Shown: piece after piece, positions 60,160 through 64,000 of the stretch | Position numbering within the stretch: position 1 is the stretch's first letter | How the letters are laid out: every line of letters begins with the position of its first letter | Source: Streptomyces mangrovisoli | GTDB taxonomy: Bacteria > Actinomycetota > Actinomycetes > Streptomycetales > Streptomycetaceae | Assembly: GCF_000974985.2 (NCBI RefSeq) | Contig: NZ_LAVA02000057.1 | Span: 1-64,000, forward strand | Direction: 5' to 3' | Length of the DNA: 64,000 bases | The notes under the pieces: model-generated | What the model saw: only the letters and a program-made list of their open reading frames with translations | Database searches by the model: none | Told to the model about the DNA's origin: nothing | Made by a program: the position numbers and the translations under genes

Positions 60160-61286
60160 CCGCCGTACGCAAGGTCCTCGTCATCGGCGGCGGTGCCGCC
60201 GGGGCGGCGGCCGCCATCCTGCTCGCCGAATCCGGCGTCTCCGTCGACCTCGTCGAGGTCAAGGAGTCGCCCACCGCGCTCGGTTCCGGCATCACCCTCC
60301 AGGGCAACGCCCTGCGCGTGTTCCGGCAGCTCGGCGTGTGGGAGGCGGTTCGCGACGCCGGTTACCCGACCGACCTGTTCGGCATCCGGGCGCCCGATCC
60401 GGCCGGGACGTTGCTCATGGAGGCGGAGACCGAGCGCACCGGCGGACCGGACCTGCCCTCCGGCATGGGCATGTCCCGCCCGGTACTCGCCCGCATCCTG
60501 CTCGACCGTGCCCGGGACGCCGGGGCGAAACTCCACTTCGGCACCACGCCCACCGCGTTCGACCAGGACGAGGACGGCGTCGACGTGACCCTGTCCGACG
60601 GGACGACCGGCCGCTACGACCTGGTCGTGGGCGCCGACGGCATCCGTTCCTGGACCCGCCGCGCCCTCGGCATCGAGCTGGAGACCCGGTCGGTGGGCAT
60701 GGGCATCTGGCGCGCCTTCATCCAGCGCCCGGCCTCGATCACCCACACGGAGATGATCTACGGTGGTCCGTGCTACATCGCCGGGTTCTGCCCCACGGGC
60801 GAGGACTCGATGTACGCCTACCTGGTCGAGGACGCCCAGGACCGCTGGACGCTCGCCCCGGAGGAGCAACTGGCGACCGTCCGGGCCCTCGCGGAGCACT
60901 ACCACGGCCCGTGGGACGAGATCCGCCCGCTGATCACCGACGCCGCGCAGCTCAACTACACCTGGTTCGAGACCCATGTGCTCCCCGCGCCGTGGAACCG
61001 CGGCCGGATCGTGCTGATCGGCGACGCGGCCCACACCTGCCCGCCGACCCTCGCGCAGGGCGCGGCCCAGGCGCTGGAGGACGCCGCCGTGCTGGCCGAA
61101 CTGCTGCTCGCCGCGGACCGGCTCGACGACACGCTCTGGGACGCCTTCCACGAGCGCAGGATCGCCCGCGCCACGACGGTGGTGGACGCCTCCAACCAGA
61201 TCGCCGCGTGGCATCTCGCCCATGAGCAGGGGGACATGGCGGCCCTGTCCGCGCGGATCTCCGAGCTGATCAGCCGGCCCGCCTGA
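60156..61286 (+). CDS. FAD-dependent aromatic-ring monooxygenase (PHBH/salicylate hydroxylase fold)
   Basis: 376 aa. The FAD motif VLVIGGGAAGAAAAILLAESG lies at residues 7-27, DLVVGADGIRSWTRR (the D-G motif) near residue 160, and GRIVLIGDAAHTCPPTLAQGAAQALEDA near residue 285. It hydroxylates an aromatic or heteroaromatic ring with NAD(P)H and O2, making a substrate for the extradiol enzyme. It overlaps the ACMSD-like gene by 4 bp. Confidence 0.92.
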   Translation: MTAVRKVLVIGGGAAGAAAAILLAESGVSVDLVEVKESPTALGSGITLQGNALRVFRQLGVWEAVRDAGYPTDLFGIRAPDPAGTLLMEAETERTGGPDLPSGMGMSRPVLARILLDRARDAGAKLHFGTTPTAFDQDEDGVDVTLSDGTTGRYDLVVGADGIRSWTRRALGIELETRSVGMGIWRAFIQRPASITHTEMIYGGPCYIAGFCPTGEDSMYAYLVEDAQDRWTLAPEEQLATVRALAEHYHGPWDEIRPLITDAAQLNYTWFETHVLPAPWNRGRIVLIGDAAHTCPPTLAQGAAQALEDAAVLAELLLAADRLDDTLWDAFHERRIARATTVVDASNQIAAWHLAHEQGDMAALSARISELISRPA

Positions 61287-61365
61287 ACCGCCCACAGGAA
61301 TCGCCGTGCGGGCCCCGCCGGGCCCGCGCGGCGTCCTGCCCACCCCCGTCAGCACAGGAGCTGTC

Positions 61366-62343
61366 ATGCGTTTCGCCACCTACGAACACGACGGAATCCG
61401 CCGGTGCGGCGCGGTCTCCACGGACGCCTCCGGCGCCGACCGGCTGCACCCTCTGCCCGCCCACGTCTCGCTCCTGGACCTGGTCCGCGCCGGGCGCACC
61501 GCCCTGCTCGACGCCGGACAGGCCGCCCTCGCCGAGCCCGCCGGGCCCGCGGCCGCGGACGTGCACCTGCTCCCGCCGGTCCAGCCCGGCGCGATGCGCG
61601 ACTTCGTGACCTTCGAGGAGCACGGCGAGGGGATGCTGCGCCGGGCCGGTCTGCCCCTGGACGTCCCGGAGGCCTGGCGCGCGGCCCCGACGTTCTACTT
61701 CACCAACCCGTACTCGGCGGTCGGCGCCCACGACGACATCCCCGTCCCGCCCGGCAGCAGCCTGCTCGACTTCGAGCTCGAGGTCGCCGCCGTCATCGGC
61801 GCGGAGGGCAGGGACCTCACCCCCGAGCAGGCCCGCGACCACATCATCGGCTACACCGTCTTCAACGACTGGTCCGCCCGTGACCTCCAGACCCGCGAGA
61901 TGCAGGCCGGCCTCGGGCCCGCGAAGGGCAAGGACACCGCCACCACCCTCGGCCCCTACCTCGTCACCGCCGACGAACTCGAGCCCTACCGCGACGAGGA
62001 AGGCTTCCTGGCCCTCGCGCTGACCGCCGAAGTCAACGGCCAGGTCGTCGGCAAGGACATGCTGTCCAACATGTCCTGGACCTTCGAGGAGATGGCCGCC
62101 TACGCCTCCCGCGGCACCGTCGTCCGCCCCGGAGACGTACTCGGCTCCGGGACCTGCGGCAACGGCGGCTGCCTCGCCGAACTGTGGGGCATCAACGGCT
62201 CCCAGACGCCGCCCCCGCTCCAGCCGGGCGACGTGGTCACCCTCACCGTCCAGGGCATCGGACAGGTCTCCAACCGCGTGGTGCGGGGCAAGGACCCGCA
62301 CCCCCTGCCGACCGCCCGCAAGCGCCCCCGGAACCGTCCGTGA
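61366..62343 (+). CDS. Second fumarylacetoacetate hydrolase family protein
   Basis: 325 aa. CAGGAG lies 5 bp before the ATG. FAAH motifs are RDFVTFEEH, SSLLDFELEVAAVIG (metal E-x-E), GYTVFNDWSARDLQTREMQAGLGPAKGKD and GDVLGSGTCGNGGCLAELWG. It is closer to true fumarylacetoacetase than the first FAAH gene. It probably acts on the acylpyruvate from ring cleavage. The 79-bp gap after the monooxygenase has no terminator. Confidence 0.91.
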   Translation: MRFATYEHDGIRRCGAVSTDASGADRLHPLPAHVSLLDLVRAGRTALLDAGQAALAEPAGPAAADVHLLPPVQPGAMRDFVTFEEHGEGMLRRAGLPLDVPEAWRAAPTFYFTNPYSAVGAHDDIPVPPGSSLLDFELEVAAVIGAEGRDLTPEQARDHIIGYTVFNDWSARDLQTREMQAGLGPAKGKDTATTLGPYLVTADELEPYRDEEGFLALALTAEVNGQVVGKDMLSNMSWTFEEMAAYASRGTVVRPGDVLGSGTCGNGGCLAELWGINGSQTPPPLQPGDVVTLTVQGIGQVSNRVVRGKDPHPLPTARKRPRNRP

Positions 62344-62392
62344 CACCGGCAGCATCCGGCGCGACCCCCTCACCACCTTGCAAGGAGCAGCC

Positions 62393-63886
62393 GTGGCCGT
62401 GAAGGCCGGACGTACGCACTACACCGTCACCTACTCCGTGCTGGTGGTCGCGGTCGGCGCCTACGCGCTGCTCCAGTCGATGGTCGCGCCGGTGCTGCCG
62501 ACGATCCAGGCGCACCTGCACAGTTCGGAGTCGGCGACCGCCTGGCTGATGACCAGCTATCTGCTCGCGGCGTCCGTCGCCACGCCGATCCTCGGCCGCG
62601 TCGGCGACGTGGTGGGCAAGGAGAGGATGCTCGTCGTCACCCTCCTCGGTCTGGCCACCGGCTCACTGCTCGCGGGGCTGTCGCACAGCATCGGCATGAT
62701 GATCGTCGCGAGGGTCGTCCAGGGCACCGGCGGTGCCGTGCTCCCGCTGTCGTTCGGCATCGTCCGCGACGAGTTCCCCTCCGCGAAGGTGAGCGGTGCC
62801 GTCGGCGTGATCGCGTCGCTCACCGCGGCGGGCGGCGGCCTCGGGCTGGTACTGGCGGGGCCGATCGTGAGTCACCTCGACTACCACTGGCTGTTCTGGT
62901 TCCCGATGATCGCCACGGCCGCCGCGGCCGCCGCCACCCTGGTGTTCGTACCCGCGTCGCCGGTACGCGGCGCCGGCGGCGTGAGCCGTCCGGGTGGGCT
63001 GCTGCTGGCGGCCTGGCTGGTCACGCTGCTGCTGGCGGTGAGCGAAGGCCAGTCCTGGGGTTGGGACTCGGCCGGTGTCCTCGGCCTGCTCGCCGCCACG
63101 GTCGTCCTGGTCCCGCTGTGGATCCTCACCGAGCTGCGCGCGGCCCACCCGCTGATCGACATGCGGATGATGCGCGCCCCCGCGGTGTGGACCGTCAACC
63201 TGTCCGCCCTGCTGTTCGGCGTGGTCATGTACACCTGCACGACCTTCATGCCGCAACTGCTGCAGACCCGCCGTTCCGTGGCCGGGTACGGCTTCAGCGC
63301 GGACGTCACCGCCTCCGGCCTGTACATGCTGCCGCTGTCCGCCGCGGCCTTCGCCGGCAATGTGCTGGCCGGCCGGATCGGCGGACGACTGGGCTACCGG
63401 GGCCTGCTGGTCGCGGGCAGCCTGCTGAGCGTCCCCCCGTTCGTGCTGCTCGCCGTCGCGCACACCGAGAGCTGGCAGGTCTGCACCGCGGTGACCGTGG
63501 CGGGGACGGGCCTCGGCCTGGCCTTCTCGGCCATGGCCGGGCTCGTCATCGAGGCCGTGCCCGCGGGCCAGACCGGTGTCGCCTCCGGCATGAACGCCAA
63601 CATCCGCACCATCGGCGGCGCGATCGGCAGCGGGATCGGTGCGAGCCTGCTCGCCGCCACCGTCACGACGGCCCACCCGTTGCCCGCCGACACCGGTTAC
63701 ACCCGTCTGTTCTGGTTCCTGGCGGGGGCCGCGGCCCTGGCCACCCTCGCGGCGACACTCGTCCCCCGCAGCAGGCGCGCCCCCGCACCCGGTGCCGCCG
63801 TACCGGATCCGGTCGGCGCCCTGCCGGACCGCGGGAGCGGCCACGCCGACAACTCCGGGACCGCGCCTCGGGCCGCCGACCTCTGA
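62393..63886 (+). CDS. MFS transporter, DHA2-like
   Basis: 497 aa. The GTG at 62393 is preceded by CAAGGAG; a second GTG at 62399 is possible. About 14 helices are present. Motif A is GRVGDVVGKERMLVVTLLG and GTGGAVLPLSFGIVRDEFPSAK follows. It resembles the MFS at 53.9 kb, so the cluster holds a paralogous pair plus one 12-helix MFS. It is the last gene of the plus-strand operon and is convergent with the gene at the window's end. Confidence 0.9.
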   Translation: MAVKAGRTHYTVTYSVLVVAVGAYALLQSMVAPVLPTIQAHLHSSESATAWLMTSYLLAASVATPILGRVGDVVGKERMLVVTLLGLATGSLLAGLSHSIGMMIVARVVQGTGGAVLPLSFGIVRDEFPSAKVSGAVGVIASLTAAGGGLGLVLAGPIVSHLDYHWLFWFPMIATAAAAAATLVFVPASPVRGAGGVSRPGGLLLAAWLVTLLLAVSEGQSWGWDSAGVLGLLAATVVLVPLWILTELRAAHPLIDMRMMRAPAVWTVNLSALLFGVVMYTCTTFMPQLLQTRRSVAGYGFSADVTASGLYMLPLSAAAFAGNVLAGRIGGRLGYRGLLVAGSLLSVPPFVLLAVAHTESWQVCTAVTVAGTGLGLAFSAMAGLVIEAVPAGQTGVASGMNANIRTIGGAIGSGIGASLLAATVTTAHPLPADTGYTRLFWFLAGAAALATLAATLVPRSRRAPAPGAAVPDPVGALPDRGSGHADNSGTAPRAADL

Positions 63887-63921
63887 GCGGTGACCGCCGC
63901 AGGCCGGCGCGCGGATCTCTG

Positions 63922-64000
63922 CTACGGCGCCACCGGCCGCAGCAGTTTCAGCAGGACGTCGTCGACGACGAACACGACGTAGTCCTTGTCGACGGGCTGT
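63922..64000 (-). CDS. C terminus of an unidentified protein (truncated by window edge)
   Basis: On the minus strand an open frame enters from beyond base 64000 and reads PVDKDYVVFVVDDVLLKLLR then PVAP, stopping at TAG (63922-63924). The residue composition is normal for a protein and the placement is convergent with the MFS gene, 35 bp away. Too little is present to name a family. Confidence 0.6.
   Translation of the reverse strand, partial: QPVDKDYVVFVVDDVLLKLLRPVAP

Noticed and set aside
1..64000. tRNA, rRNA, riboswitch or insertion-sequence elements
   Set aside because: I looked for cloverleaf ends, rRNA-like segments, cobalamin/TPP-like leaders and transposase motifs by eye and saw none. 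Small ncRNAs cannot be excluded without a covariance-model search.

Overview
The window is high-GC actinobacterial chromosome, almost certainly Streptomyces. Codons are strongly G/C at the third position, GTG and TTG starts are common, TTA codons are rare, and gene order from the E2 gene through aceE, lipB-lipA to glnA matches what I recall of the conserved Streptomyces core. No rRNA, tRNA, CRISPR array or insertion sequence was seen.

Region 1 (1-26.7 kb, core). It holds a partial 2-oxoacid dehydrogenase E2 gene (sucB type). Next is an inserted WXG100 / polymorphic toxin / immunity locus with an RNase A-like C-terminal tip (1.2-4.2 kb). A GntR regulator precedes aceE, and a WYL regulator follows it. 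Then come a secreted PGRP amidase, a MarP-like membrane serine protease, a GNAT enzyme, an epimerase, an FAD oxidoreductase, a large TPR regulator, lipB-lipA, a DUF4191 protein, an RDD protein, glnA with a complete four-element GlnR box, and an htpX-pspAB pair. Several intergenic spaces carry a GC-rich Streptomyces repeat; one holds a 74-bp tandem array.

Region 2 (26.7-33.4 kb, accessory). A TetR gene has a clear inverted-repeat operator. A LysR gene lies next to a tightly overlapping operon of flavin monooxygenase, RidA, DUF1028 and M20 amidohydrolase. An Fe/Mn superoxide dismutase follows.

Region 3 (34.2-46.0 kb) is the most striking part. It is a compact plus-strand biosynthetic cluster headed by an indigoidine-synthetase-like NRPS (A-Ox-T-TE) that carries a PptA/4-oxalocrotonate-type tautomerase in frame at its C terminus. 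Downstream are a serine O-acetyltransferase, an ATP-grasp/cysteine-synthase fusion, two more ATP-grasp ligases, an MFS exporter and a cupin, ended by a perfect hairpin. The usual indigoidine partners (IndA and IndB) are absent. TTA codons in the NRPS and the exporter suggest bldA control. The inferred logic is that a glutamine-derived heterocycle is made, O-acetylserine is used to build a beta-substituted alanine, and ATP-grasp ligases join amino acids into a small peptide. The product is unknown.

Region 4 (46.0-64.0 kb) looks like a LysR-controlled aromatic or N-heterocycle pathway. A minus-strand operon encodes an extradiol dioxygenase, Rieske ferredoxin, acetoacetate-decarboxylase-like protein, a 76-aa unknown, a TauD-like protein with HxG instead of HxD, an orphan substrate-binding lipoprotein, MFS, LLM oxidoreductase and deaminase. 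A plus-strand MFS gene and a plus-strand operon (cyclase, FAA hydrolase, ACMSD-like amidohydrolase, FAD monooxygenase, second FAA hydrolase, MFS) flank a NodD-type LysR gene. Four ATCG-N7-CGAT boxes in three intergenic regions tie these units into one regulon. The window ends inside a minus-strand gene.
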